Origin: Mycobacterium angelicum
GTDB lineage: Bacteria > Actinomycetota > Actinomycetes > Mycobacteriales > Mycobacteriaceae
Length of the DNA stretch: 51,371 nucleotides
Reading direction: 5' to 3'
Assembly (NCBI RefSeq): GCF_002086155.1
Contig: NZ_MVHE01000037.1
Span: 1 to 51,371, forward strand
Shown: positions 20,583 through 30,000 of the stretch, piece after piece
Layout of the letters: each line of letters opens with the position of its first letter
Numbering within the stretch: the stretch's first letter is position 1
Notes under the pieces: model-generated
The model's input: only the letters and a program-made list of their open reading frames with translations
Told to the model about the DNA's origin: nothing
Database searches by the model: none
Position numbers and translations under genes: made by a program

Positions 20583-23267
20583 TCAATTTTCGTCATCTGC
20601 ATTGGGATCCGGATTAAGCGCCATTTCGATTAACGCTTCCGGGCTCAACGAGTCGATGACGTCGTCGCTGACGGTCGGATCAGGCGCGACTCCACCTGAC
20701 TGCCCGGCCAGCAGCAATAGTTTGTCCAGCAGCCCGGTGCGCCGAAGCTCCTGGATGGGAATGTTTCGCAGCATCGCCCACATATTCTCGTCGTCAGATG
20801 CCGGAGGCGGACTGCCGGAAAGTTGATAACCGAGGTGGGCGGCTAAAGCCGCGGGGGTCGGATAGTCAAAGATCAGCGTGCGCGATAACACCAACCCCGT
20901 CGCCGTGGTCAGACGGTTGCGCAATTCCACACCGGTCATTGACCCGAAACCGAGTTCTTCGAAAGCGCGCTCGGGATCGATGTTCCGGCTGTCCGGGTGA
21001 CCCAAGACGATCGCCGCGTGCCCACACACCAGTTCCACCAGCTTGCGGCGTTGTTCTGCCGCTGGCAGGTCCGCCAGGGTTGCCAGGGTTGCGGATGCGC
21101 TGTCCGCCTGATCCGCGCGCGTGCCGCCAAGCCAATAGCGCTGCCGGGCGAATCCGTAGGTCGGCAGGTCGACCCGGTGGGCGCCCATCCCGGCGAATGC
21201 CTGGGGCCAATTCACATTCACACCCGCGGTGAACAACCGACCCAGCGCGGAGAGCAGGGACTCGGCGGTCAACCCGGCATCCGGACCCACCTCGACGAAC
21301 ACATTGGCGCCCAGTGATTCAGCTGTCGCCTTGTCCGACACCAGTTCGATTCGCGGTTCCGATTCCGGCAGCTGAGCCGGCGTCGGCAAAAACTCGTCCT
21401 TACCTTGAGTCAGCACCGTCGCGGCTTCGGGCAGCGACAGCACGCCGGCTATGTAGGCCGCGGCAACCTCGCCGACCGACTGACCGAGCACCACCTCGGG
21501 CGTGACGCCCCATTCTCTCAACAGCGTTGCCAATGCCACCTCCACCGCGAACACCGCGGGCCGGGTGAATTCCGCGCTCTGTAGTAGCTCGGCATCGGTA
21601 CCCCAGATAACCTGCCGCAGCGGCACTCTCAGCTGTGCATCCAACGCGTCGGCGACTTCGTCGAAGGCCGCCGCGAACGCCGGAAACCGTTGATACAGCT
21701 GATGACCCACCCCCGGCCACTGCCAACCGTGTCCGGCAAACACGAACGCAATCTTGCGGCTCGGCTGGCTCGGCTGGTCGGGGGCGTGATCGGCACCGGC
21801 CAATTCGGCCAAGCCGGCCGACAACTGAGCACGCGTGGCGCCGACCACGACGGCGCGGTGCTCGAACGCCGACCGCGTGCTCGCCAAAGTCCAGCCCACA
21901 TCGAGTGCGCTCAACCGGTGGTCCGCTTCGATCCATGCCAGCAACCGCTGCGCCTGGTTGACCAGCGCCGCACTCGACCGCGCCGACAATACCCACGGCA
22001 CGGCGACCGAATCATATTCCGCCACAGCGCTTTTAGCCGTACCAGGGGCCTGCTGCAAGATCACATGGGCATTGGTGCCGCCCATCCCGAATGAGGACAC
22101 CCCGGCCCGCCGTGGCTGCGCCTCGGGCCAGGGCGTTAGCGCCGCGTTGACGCGCAGGCCAAAGCTTTCCACGTCGGTGCTGGGACTGACATAGTTGAGA
22201 CTTGCTGGGATCAAACCGTTTTCGAGCGCTAGAACCGCCTTGAGTAAGCCCGCGATGCCCGCGGCCGCGCCGGCGTTGCCGATGTTGGTTGCCACCGAGC
22301 CCACCGCCGCCGGACGCTGGCTCCGCTCGGCGAAGATCTCACCGAGCGCCGCGGCCTCGATCGGGTCACCGACTTGGGTGCCCGTTCCGTGCGCTTCGAC
22401 ATAGTCGATCTGGTTGTGGTCCACGCCCGCGCTGGACAGCGCCTGGCGGATGATCTCGGCCTCCGCGGCGGCCGAGGGCACGGTCAGCCCGGGCGCGCTG
22501 TGCCCGGCGTTGCCCAGCGCGCTGCCCAGAATTACTGCGTGGATTCGGTTTCCGTCAGCCACGGCGGCCGGTAAGGGCTTGAGGAGAACAACGCCACCGC
22601 CTTCGCCGCGCACGTAGCCGTCGGCGCGTTCATCGAATGCGTAGGTGTGGCCCAGCACCGACAGCGCACCGGATTCGCTTTCCAGCATGTCGATTTCGGG
22701 CGCCAGGTTGAGCTGGATGCCACCGGCGATCGCCAGCTCCGCTGCGCCGGCCCGCAGGCTTTCGCAGGCGAGGTGTACCGCCGCGAGGGATGACGATTGC
22801 GCGGAGTCGACGACCATGCTGACCCCGCGCAGACCGAAGGCATACGACACCCGGTTGGCGATCATCGCCCGATTGCTGCCCGCGAAGGAGTGATGGTCAA
22901 GGGTGTCTGCGGCATCACGCAGCGTCAGGAAGGCGTAGTCGTCGTTCATCGCGCCCAGGTACACCGCGACCTGCCTGCCGCGTACGTCTTGCGGCACAAC
23001 GAATGCGTCTTCGAACAACTCCCAGGTCAGCTCCAGCGCCAGGCGCTGGCGGGGGTCCATCGCGCAGGCCTCGCGCGGCGAGAGGTTGAAGAAGCCGGCG
23101 TCGAAGTCGGCGAGGTTGTCGATAGAGCCGGTGGCTTCGCGCCCGTCGCGCAGCAGCTGCCAGAAGTCGCGCGGGTTGGCGGCCCCGGGAAACCTGCATG
23201 CCAATCCGATGATGGCGATATCCGTCGGTTGCAAACCACCCTCCACTCGTGAGGCACTGATTCGCAT
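20583..23267 (-). CDS. pks9: Type I PKS with KSQ active site, degenerate AT and ACP (pks9-like)
   Basis: The 894 residues form KS (about 14-410), AT-like (505-665) and ACP (735-815). The KS nucleophile is Gln157 (VDSAQSSS) instead of Cys, the signature of KSQ decarboxylating domains used in loading modules. The first His is kept (EAHGTGT, His293), but the second is Asn331 (NIGNAGAA). The AT has AGHGWQW for PGQGSQW and GQSVGE for GHSxGE, and roughly 120 residues covering the usual specificity and second catalytic region are missing after residue 623. The ACP site reads LGFGSM instead of LGFDSL, with Ser776 kept. The frame is fully open, so this is not a simple pseudogene. It may generate an acetyl- or propionyl-type starter, or act as a structural partner. 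It starts 45 bp after the oxoamine synthase. Confidence 0.85.
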   Translation of the reverse strand: MRISASRVEGGLQPTDIAIIGLACRFPGAANPRDFWQLLRDGREATGSIDNLADFDAGFFNLSPREACAMDPRQRLALELTWELFEDAFVVPQDVRGRQVAVYLGAMNDDYAFLTLRDAADTLDHHSFAGSNRAMIANRVSYAFGLRGVSMVVDSAQSSSLAAVHLACESLRAGAAELAIAGGIQLNLAPEIDMLESESGALSVLGHTYAFDERADGYVRGEGGGVVLLKPLPAAVADGNRIHAVILGSALGNAGHSAPGLTVPSAAAEAEIIRQALSSAGVDHNQIDYVEAHGTGTQVGDPIEAAALGEIFAERSQRPAAVGSVATNIGNAGAAAGIAGLLKAVLALENGLIPASLNYVSPSTDVESFGLRVNAALTPWPEAQPRRAGVSSFGMGGTNAHVILQQAPGTAKSAVAEYDSVAVPWVLSARSSAALVNQAQRLLAWIEADHRLSALDVGWTLASTRSAFEHRAVVVGATRAQLSAGLAELAGADHAPDQPSQPSRKIAFVFAGHGWQWPGVGHQLYQRFPAFAAAFDEVADALDAQLRVPLRQVIWGTDAELLQSAEFTRPAVFAVEVALATLLREWGVTPEVVLGQSVGEVAAAYIAGVLSLPEAATVLTQGKDEFLPTPAQLPESEPRIELVSDKATAESLGANVFVEVGPDAGLTAESLLSALGRLFTAGVNVNWPQAFAGMGAHRVDLPTYGFARQRYWLGGTRADQADSASATLATLADLPAAEQRRKLVELVCGHAAIVLGHPDSRNIDPERAFEELGFGSMTGVELRNRLTTATGLVLSRTLIFDYPTPAALAAHLGYQLSGSPPPASDDENMWAMLRNIPIQELRRTGLLDKLLLLAGQSGGVAPDPTVSDDVIDSLSPEALIEMALNPDPNADDEN

Positions 23268-23312
23268 GGTACGAACCCCGAGCCCGGGAGGTTGACGACG
23301 GGCCCGACGTGA

Positions 23313-25694
23313 TCAGGCGCCGCGGCTGTCTGCGGCCAGAGCAGCCAATACCTCGGCCGCGTAGTGGTCGGAGGCCTGCGCAAACGCAACCCGCGCATGC
23401 GATCGAGCGCCGAAGCGTTCTTTTTCGATTGTGGCGCCCATTCCCAACAGCACGCGCGCGGCTCCGTGCTCGCGTGCCCGCCGCAGCGCGTGCCGCAGCA
23501 TTTGGCGGTACAGCCCGTGCGACGTCACGTACCGGTAATCCAGCCCGATCAAAATCGGGGCATAGTGGCTCACGCCCACGAACAGCGCACCGAACGACAC
23601 CACCTCACCGGTCTCGGGTAGCCGGAGCACCATCAGCTCCCAAGCGTCGTGAGACAGCATTTCCCGCAGGATGCGTTTGGGCAGCGGGAACACGTTCAAG
23701 GCGAGGCCACGCCGTTGAACCGCACGGTAAAGCTCATAAAAATGGTCGAGTTCTGCATCGCTGACCTCGCGGGAACCGCGGCGCAAGAACTCGACCTCGT
23801 AGGTGTCGTCGAACGGGAGAACCCGGCGACGCTGGTGCCATCGCTGCTTCTGCTTGAGCCCGGCCAGCCACGCCTCGTCGCTGTCCGCGACCGATTCGCA
23901 GACCAGCGATTCCGGCAGGGAGGTCCGCACATAGCCGGCCGCGCGAATCGCCGCTGCCAGCTCGAGGTCGGCGGCGTCCAGATCACGCAACACGATCGTG
24001 CCCGCACCGGCCGCACCCGCATGCTCGGCAACAGCGGCAAGCAACAGCCCCAGAGCACCCCGCCAGTTCGCGCTGCGGTCCAGGTACAGGTGGTCGCCCT
24101 CGGTCAGCAGCGATCCCATCGCAAAGTGCAGCGAAGTCAGGTAATAGCGATCCTCGGCGCGACGCCGCTCCACCCGCTCGGAGACCTCAGCCGAGGCGAG
24201 CATGTCGTCTTTCCACAGTGCCGCGGTGAAGAACGTGGCCAGGATCGCCCGGCCCGACCCGTCCCGGACGATGTAGTAGTGGAACTGCCAGACGTCCTCC
24301 GGGCCTCCGCCCGGGCGGCCGAAAACTCTTTCCAGAAAACGCAATCCGGCCACGGTGAACGTGCCACGATCACCCAGCAGCGCGTCCCATTCGGTCGCGT
24401 CGAGTTCGTCGGCCCAGCGTCGATGTTCAAGCCGCAACTGCAGATTGGTGATGACCTCGACATGGCGCAGTTGCGCGGCATCTCCGCCGCGATCCAGGGC
24501 GGCCGGCACGTGGCGTGCCAGCGATTTCAGTAGGGCCCGCACATCGTCTAGGGTGTGGTGCCGCGTCAGCGTCGCGCGTACTCCGGAGTGATTCATCGGG
24601 ACGGCCGGGAACACTCCCGCATTGAGGTACATTCCGTCGGCGATCGCATTCTTGATCACGTCGCGGGTGACCGCGGGCAGGCCCAGGGGAATATACCGGA
24701 TTGGAGTCAATTCTTTTGTAGCAAGCGGGATTTCGTACTCATCGGCAAGGGTGTTGAACAAGTGGATGCGTCTGCGCAGGTCGGCCTGCAGGCGCGGCAG
24801 CTCGCCCGACAAGTGGATCTTGGCCGATTGGATCGCCGCGCCGAGCATGGGCGGCTGAATCGGGCCCGAGAAGATCATCGGACCGCCCACCGTCCGCACC
24901 CTGCGGTAGAGCTCGGCGTCGGGGAACACCATCGCGCCGCCTGCCGCTGCGAACGACTTGTTCAGCGAGCATGCCGCGACCACTCGGGGATGGCCGCCGA
25001 GCACGTCGAGCGCGGGGCCGCGCCCGTGCTTGCCGGCCCAGCCAACACCGTGCGAGTCGTCGATGTAGAGGTGCAAACGCTCGTGGCGGTCCAGCAGGTC
25101 ACGCAGCCGCTCGAACGGTGCGACGTCGGCGAACATCGAGTACACGCCGTCGGCGAAATACCAGATCTTGTCGTGCGTTTTGCCGCCGCGCTCGATCAGG
25201 GCTTCGAGGCGATCCATGTCGTTGTGGCGGATCACGTCGATCTCGGCACCGAGCACCCGCAACTGGTTGGCCGCCATCTGAACGCTGGCGTGGACCTGGT
25301 GGTCTAGCAGCACCACGTCGTGCTCGCCGACGAGCACCGGCAGCGTGGCGAGGTGGCCCAGCGTCGTCGTCGGCACAACCAGTACATGACCGCCGAACAT
25401 CCGGTCCAGTAAGGCCTCGAGTTCGGAATACTGGGGCGACTGCAGATAGGCACGCGACGAGGAGAATTGCGTGCCGTAGCGCCCGACGGCCTCGATCGTC
25501 GCCTCGCGCAACCGCGGATCCAGTTCTAGGCCAAGGTAACTGCACGATCCGAAGCTCACGTGTTCGCGTCCGGCGAGGGTGATGACCCGCCCACCGAACG
25601 AGGCATCCTGCGGCTCGAGATGCAGCAACCCGTCGCTGACACCTTCGGTCACCGATTCGTCGAGAATCGCCAGCCGCTCTGCTGGTGTCGGCAC
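23313..25694 (-). CDS. Alpha-oxoamine synthase fused to acyltransferase-like domain (BioF2-like)
   Basis: This PLP enzyme has 793 residues from the GTG at 25694, which is six bases after GGGAG; the ATG at 25700 abuts the SD and is less likely. Residues 1-390 are an 8-amino-7-oxononanoate-synthase fold: GSCSYLGL, the PLP-stacking DDSHGVGW (His215) and the Schiff-base Lys246 in SLNKSFAAAGG. The family condenses an acyl thioester with an amino acid and releases CO2, giving an alpha-amino ketone. Residues about 400-793 resemble a GNAT/FemAB-type acyltransferase, as in M. tuberculosis BioF2 (Rv0032). Its position between the PKS modules suggests it releases the polyketide chain, and the second domain might acylate the new amine. 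Biotin synthesis is unlikely here. The amino acid used cannot be read from sequence. Confidence 0.85.
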   Translation of the reverse strand: MPTPAERLAILDESVTEGVSDGLLHLEPQDASFGGRVITLAGREHVSFGSCSYLGLELDPRLREATIEAVGRYGTQFSSSRAYLQSPQYSELEALLDRMFGGHVLVVPTTTLGHLATLPVLVGEHDVVLLDHQVHASVQMAANQLRVLGAEIDVIRHNDMDRLEALIERGGKTHDKIWYFADGVYSMFADVAPFERLRDLLDRHERLHLYIDDSHGVGWAGKHGRGPALDVLGGHPRVVAACSLNKSFAAAGGAMVFPDAELYRRVRTVGGPMIFSGPIQPPMLGAAIQSAKIHLSGELPRLQADLRRRIHLFNTLADEYEIPLATKELTPIRYIPLGLPAVTRDVIKNAIADGMYLNAGVFPAVPMNHSGVRATLTRHHTLDDVRALLKSLARHVPAALDRGGDAAQLRHVEVITNLQLRLEHRRWADELDATEWDALLGDRGTFTVAGLRFLERVFGRPGGGPEDVWQFHYYIVRDGSGRAILATFFTAALWKDDMLASAEVSERVERRRAEDRYYLTSLHFAMGSLLTEGDHLYLDRSANWRGALGLLLAAVAEHAGAAGAGTIVLRDLDAADLELAAAIRAAGYVRTSLPESLVCESVADSDEAWLAGLKQKQRWHQRRRVLPFDDTYEVEFLRRGSREVSDAELDHFYELYRAVQRRGLALNVFPLPKRILREMLSHDAWELMVLRLPETGEVVSFGALFVGVSHYAPILIGLDYRYVTSHGLYRQMLRHALRRAREHGAARVLLGMGATIEKERFGARSHARVAFAQASDHYAAEVLAALAADSRGA

Positions 25695-25775
25695 AAGCAT
25701 CTCCCTGAAGGATTGGATACGTTGCGCAGTGAGCTTTGCTCCGGCTCCTTGAGAAACCGTTGAATTTCGCTTGAA

Positions 25776-27071
25776 TCAGGTTGCCAGGCGTTGCATTGCC
25801 CGGCGGGCGGCCAGCTTGCCGGAGCGCGCAGCGGCACCGGCGTGCTCGCCGGGTGGGCCCACCGAGGTACCGAGGAAATGGATGTCGCGCTCGGCGTCGT
25901 AGCTGGGTGGCTTCTGGAAGCCGGGTGGCGGGACAAACGGACTCGGCGAACAGCACAGACCGAGTCGGGCCTCGTATTCGACCGGCGACAAGAACCGCTG
26001 ATAGATCAGTGCGGACCGGAATCCGGGCAGGCTGGCGTCCACTGTTTGCAACACATGCTCGATGAGTTCATTTCGTTGCTGCGCCAACGGATTTCGCTCG
26101 CCGCGCGGCAATGGGAGAAACGCGTTGACCGTGTAGTGCTGCGGCTGCTCGGGCAGGTCGGATCGAAAAATGTGGAAGTTGGGCCGCGGCACGGCAAGCC
26201 CCGCGTCGAGGCGGCGTAGTTGCTCTGCCACGCCGGGCTGAAACCACGCCAGGGTGTGGTAGCCGCTGGGGTAGCGCCATGACTTGTCGACGGCCAGCAG
26301 CAGCACGGCCGCCTCGATGCCGGGTTTGGTTCCGGCGGGATAGTGAGCCCAGCGGCCCGCACTGGAAAGGACCGTTCGGGCCGAGACGGGCCCGGCGGGG
26401 GTCATGACGCGCATGTTGTTTGCCCCGCCGGCGACTTCCAGAACTTCGCAGTCGAGGCGCAGTTCGCCGCCGAGTTGCGCGAACCGGCGGACCATCGCAT
26501 CGATCATGGCGCCCGGCCCGCCGACGGGTGTGCAGCTCTTGTCGTAGCCGTAGTCGTGCTCGCGTGCGAAGTTCTCGCGTACCTCGGCGACAGTCACGTC
26601 GTCGGGAGACCGCATCATCCCGGTGACCGGCAGGCAGACGGCGTCGGCAAGCAGTGGGTCACCGATGTGCTCGTCGACCAGCTGCCCGATGCTCTGGTCG
26701 GGGCTCTTGCGGGCCTGCCACAGCGCTCGTACGAGGCCCGGCACGCGTCGGACGAGCTTAAGTGTCGTCGGGAGGTCCGGCGGCAGGTTGACGACGTGGT
26801 CTGCCAGCTGAAAGCGCGCCTTGGGCGTCAGAAATCCGATGTCTACACCGAACTCGCGCAGAATTCGGGCCATCCCGCCGCCGAAGTCGTTGCATCCGGT
26901 GACGAACTCATAGCCGTCGAGAGTGAATGTCCCGCAAAGCCCGCCGGGTACCGCGCGCCGCTCGAGCACCAGCGTCTGCACACCCTGCCGCTGCAGCTGC
27001 AGCGCGGCGGTGAGTCCCGAAATCCCGCTACCTATGACGACCGCGTCGAACACAGTCGAAACAGATACCAC
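25776..27071 (-). CDS. FAD-dependent desaturase/oxidoreductase (phytoene-desaturase-like)
   Basis: This flavoprotein has 431 residues from the GTG at 27071, three bases after the pks8-like stop; a GTG at 27053 is an alternative. The Rossmann motif is VVIGSGISGL (11-20), followed by LERRAVPGGLCGTF, the arrangement of CrtI/retinol-saturase-type enzymes. The C-terminal FAD contact is DIHFLGTSVGPPGEHAGAAARSGKLAA. It most likely desaturates, saturates or isomerises a hydrocarbon chain. Tight spacing after the PKS gene, and the oxoamine synthase following after 81 bp, mark it as a tailoring enzyme of the polyketide operon. I do not recall it in the M. tuberculosis pks7-pks11 cluster. A longer open frame reading into the PKS gene is a shadow. 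Confidence 0.87.
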   Translation of the reverse strand: MVSVSTVFDAVVIGSGISGLTAALQLQRQGVQTLVLERRAVPGGLCGTFTLDGYEFVTGCNDFGGGMARILREFGVDIGFLTPKARFQLADHVVNLPPDLPTTLKLVRRVPGLVRALWQARKSPDQSIGQLVDEHIGDPLLADAVCLPVTGMMRSPDDVTVAEVRENFAREHDYGYDKSCTPVGGPGAMIDAMVRRFAQLGGELRLDCEVLEVAGGANNMRVMTPAGPVSARTVLSSAGRWAHYPAGTKPGIEAAVLLLAVDKSWRYPSGYHTLAWFQPGVAEQLRRLDAGLAVPRPNFHIFRSDLPEQPQHYTVNAFLPLPRGERNPLAQQRNELIEHVLQTVDASLPGFRSALIYQRFLSPVEYEARLGLCCSPSPFVPPPGFQKPPSYDAERDIHFLGTSVGPPGEHAGAAARSGKLAARRAMQRLAT

Positions 27072-27073
27072 AG

Positions 27074-30000
27074 CTAGGGGCCGAGCTCCTCGTCGAGGAT
27101 GGCGAACAGTTGGCTCTCGGTGGCGGCGGTGATGTCCTCGTCGTCCGGGGTCGGCTCGGGTGTCGAACGCGGGGCGGTCAGATCGGTCACGATCGCCTGC
27201 AGCCGCTTGCCGAGGTGCGACTTGTCTTCGGGAGTCCACTCGGGCTGGCTGACCAGCGAGTCGAGCTCGCGGGCGATATCGTTGAAGCGCGCCAACAGGT
27301 TTGGTTCGTTGGCGGCGCCGCCGGACGCTTGGCCTGCCTGGTTGGGGGCCGCGCTGAGCTGGGTGTCGAGGTGTTCGGCCAGTGCCGCCGGCGTGGGATA
27401 GTCGAAGATCACGGTGGGCGGCAGCGTGAGTCCCGTGGCGGACTTGAGACGGTTGCGCAGTTCCACCGCGGTCAGCGAGTCGAAGCCGAGCTCCTGAAAT
27501 GCTTTGTTCGCGTCGATATCTGGGCTGCTGGCATGTCCCAGTACCGCGATCGCGTTGGTACACACCAACTCGGTGAGTTCGCGCTGACGCTGCTCGGCCG
27601 TGAGCCCGTGCAGCCGGGAGATCAATCCCGACATCGACATCGACGCCTCGCCGGCAGCGATCGAACGCCGCGCCACCGGGCTGGTAATCAGCCCACTGAA
27701 CAGCGGGGGCACCGCCGACCCTGCGGCGGCGAGCGCGGCACGGTTCAGCGGGGTGGCCGCGAGCACGGCCCGATCGGACAGCAGCGCGTTGTCGAGGAAT
27801 CCCATCGCCCGCTCGGTGCTCAACGGCGCCAGCCCGACCCGGCTCATCCGGGCCCGGTCCCGCTCCCCCAGGTGTTGCGTCATCGCTGAGGCTTCCTCCC
27901 ACAGCCCCCAGGCCACCGACACCCCCGCCAAACCCTGCGAGCGTCGATGCACTGCCAGCGCATCCAGAAACGCGTTCGCGGCAGCGTAATTGCCCTGCCC
28001 CGGAGCACCCACCAGTCCCGAAAGCGAGGAAAACAGCACGAACACAGCCAGATTGAGGTCTTTGGTGTATTCGTGCAGGTTCCACGCGCCGTCGGCTTTG
28101 GCCCGCAGCACGGTATCGACACGCTGCGGCGTCAACGAATCGATCAGCGCGTCGTCGATGATTCCCGCCGCGTGGAACACCGCAGTGAGATCCGGATGCG
28201 CCGCCAACAGGGCGGACACCTCGTCGCGCTCGGCCACATCGCAGGCCACTACCTGCGCCTGCGCACCCGCCTCGGCCAGTTCGGCCACCAGATCGGCCGC
28301 CCCCTCGGCGCGCTCACCAGCCCGACTGACCAGAACCAGTCGCCGCACCCCGTACCGGCTCGCCAAATGACGCGCCACCGCCGCACCGGCCATCCCGGTG
28401 CCACCGGTGATCAATACCGTGCCCGCCGCCCAGGCATCCGGCATGGTCAGCACCACCTTGCCGATATGGCGGGCCTGACTCAAGAACCGGTAAGCCTCCG
28501 GAGCCAGGCGAACGTCCCAGGTATTGACCGGAAGCCGCTGCAGCGCACCATCTTCGAATAAATGCATCACGTCGGCCAGCATCTGCTCGATCTGTTGCGG
28601 ACCGGCCTCCATCAAATCGAACGCCCGATACGCCACCCCGGGATGATCCTGGGCAACGACCTGTGCGTCCCGGATGTCGGTCTTGCCCATCTCGATGAAG
28701 CGGCCACCCCGCGGCATCAGCCGCAGCGACGCGTCGTTGAACTCACCGGCCAGCGAGTTGAGCACCACGTCCACCCCGCTTCCACCGGTCACCAGAAAGA
28801 ACTTGTCCTCGAACGCCAGGGTGCGCGAATCGGCGATGTGGTTGTCGTCAAATCCCATGGCCCGCAACGTGTTCCACTTACCGCGACTGGCAGTGACGAA
28901 GACCTCGAGCCCCCACAGCCGGGCGAGCTGCACGGCGGCCATCCCCACCCCGCCCGCGGCGGCGTGGATGAGTACCGATTCCCCCGGCTGTACATTCGCC
29001 AACACGCGCAGCGCGTAGTAGGCCGTCAAGAACACGGTGGGGGTAGCCGCGGCTTCCGTCATGGACCAGCCCGCAGGGACCTTGGTCACCAAACGTGCGT
29101 CTACCACCGCATCCGATGCGGCCAGTCCCAACAGTCCCAGCACCGGTTCGCCGACGGACAAGCCGGTGACTTCCGGACCGATTTCGGTGACCACACCGGC
29201 CCCTTCGGCGCCCACCTCCGCCATCCCGGGGTACATACCCAGCGCCACCAGCACGTCGCGGAAGTTCACTCCCAGTGCCTGCACCGCGACTCGCACCTGG
29301 CCGGGGGCCAGGTCCGCAGCCGGGCACGGCACCAGGGCCAGCTCCTCGAATGTGCCGCCGGCGCCGGCAATCAGACGCCATCCGCCCTCGGCATCGGGCA
29401 CCTGCAATACCGGCGCCGGACCCACCGGCGTCAGTCGAGCCGCATACACCTTTCCGCCGCGGACCACCAATTGCGGTTCATTGCAGGCGATTACATCGGA
29501 GACATCCAGCGAACCGTCGGTGTCGACCAGCACCAGTCGACCCGGATGTTCGGCCTGGGCCGAGCGCACCAACCCCCACGCCGCCGCACCGGCCAGATCG
29601 GTGACGTCCTCACCCGACAGCGCGACGGCCCCGTGGGTCAGCACCACGAACAGCTCGGCTCGCTCCTCGGCGAGCGCGGACTGCACGGCCGCCAGCGCCC
29701 GATGCGTGACGGCGTGTACCGACTCGATGTCGTTGGCCGTGGACTCCAGCTCGAAGATCTCCGGGGTTGCGCCGGTGTCGCCGCCGGGTGGCGACACCGG
29801 CGACCAGACCACCTCGAGCAGCCCGCGATTGGTCGTATCAACGCCGGCGATAGCCGTCGACAACTGCTCAGCCGATACCGGACGCATGACCAGGGCCCGC
29901 ACCGACAACACCGGTGCCCCGGTTGTGTCGGCCAAGTCCACGGATACCGCACCGTCGCCGGCCGGCGCGATCCGCACCCGGACCCGCGACGCACCCGCGG

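Noticed and set aside
23313..25694. Biotin biosynthesis bioF
   Set aside because: The C-terminal acyltransferase-like fusion and the setting inside a PKS operon, with no other bio genes, make biotin synthesis unlikely.
25776..28085. 769-codon frame as a single protein
   Set aside because: Only its last 431 codons encode the FAD enzyme; the upstream part is an Arg/Gly-rich shadow of the pks8-like KR-ACP region.
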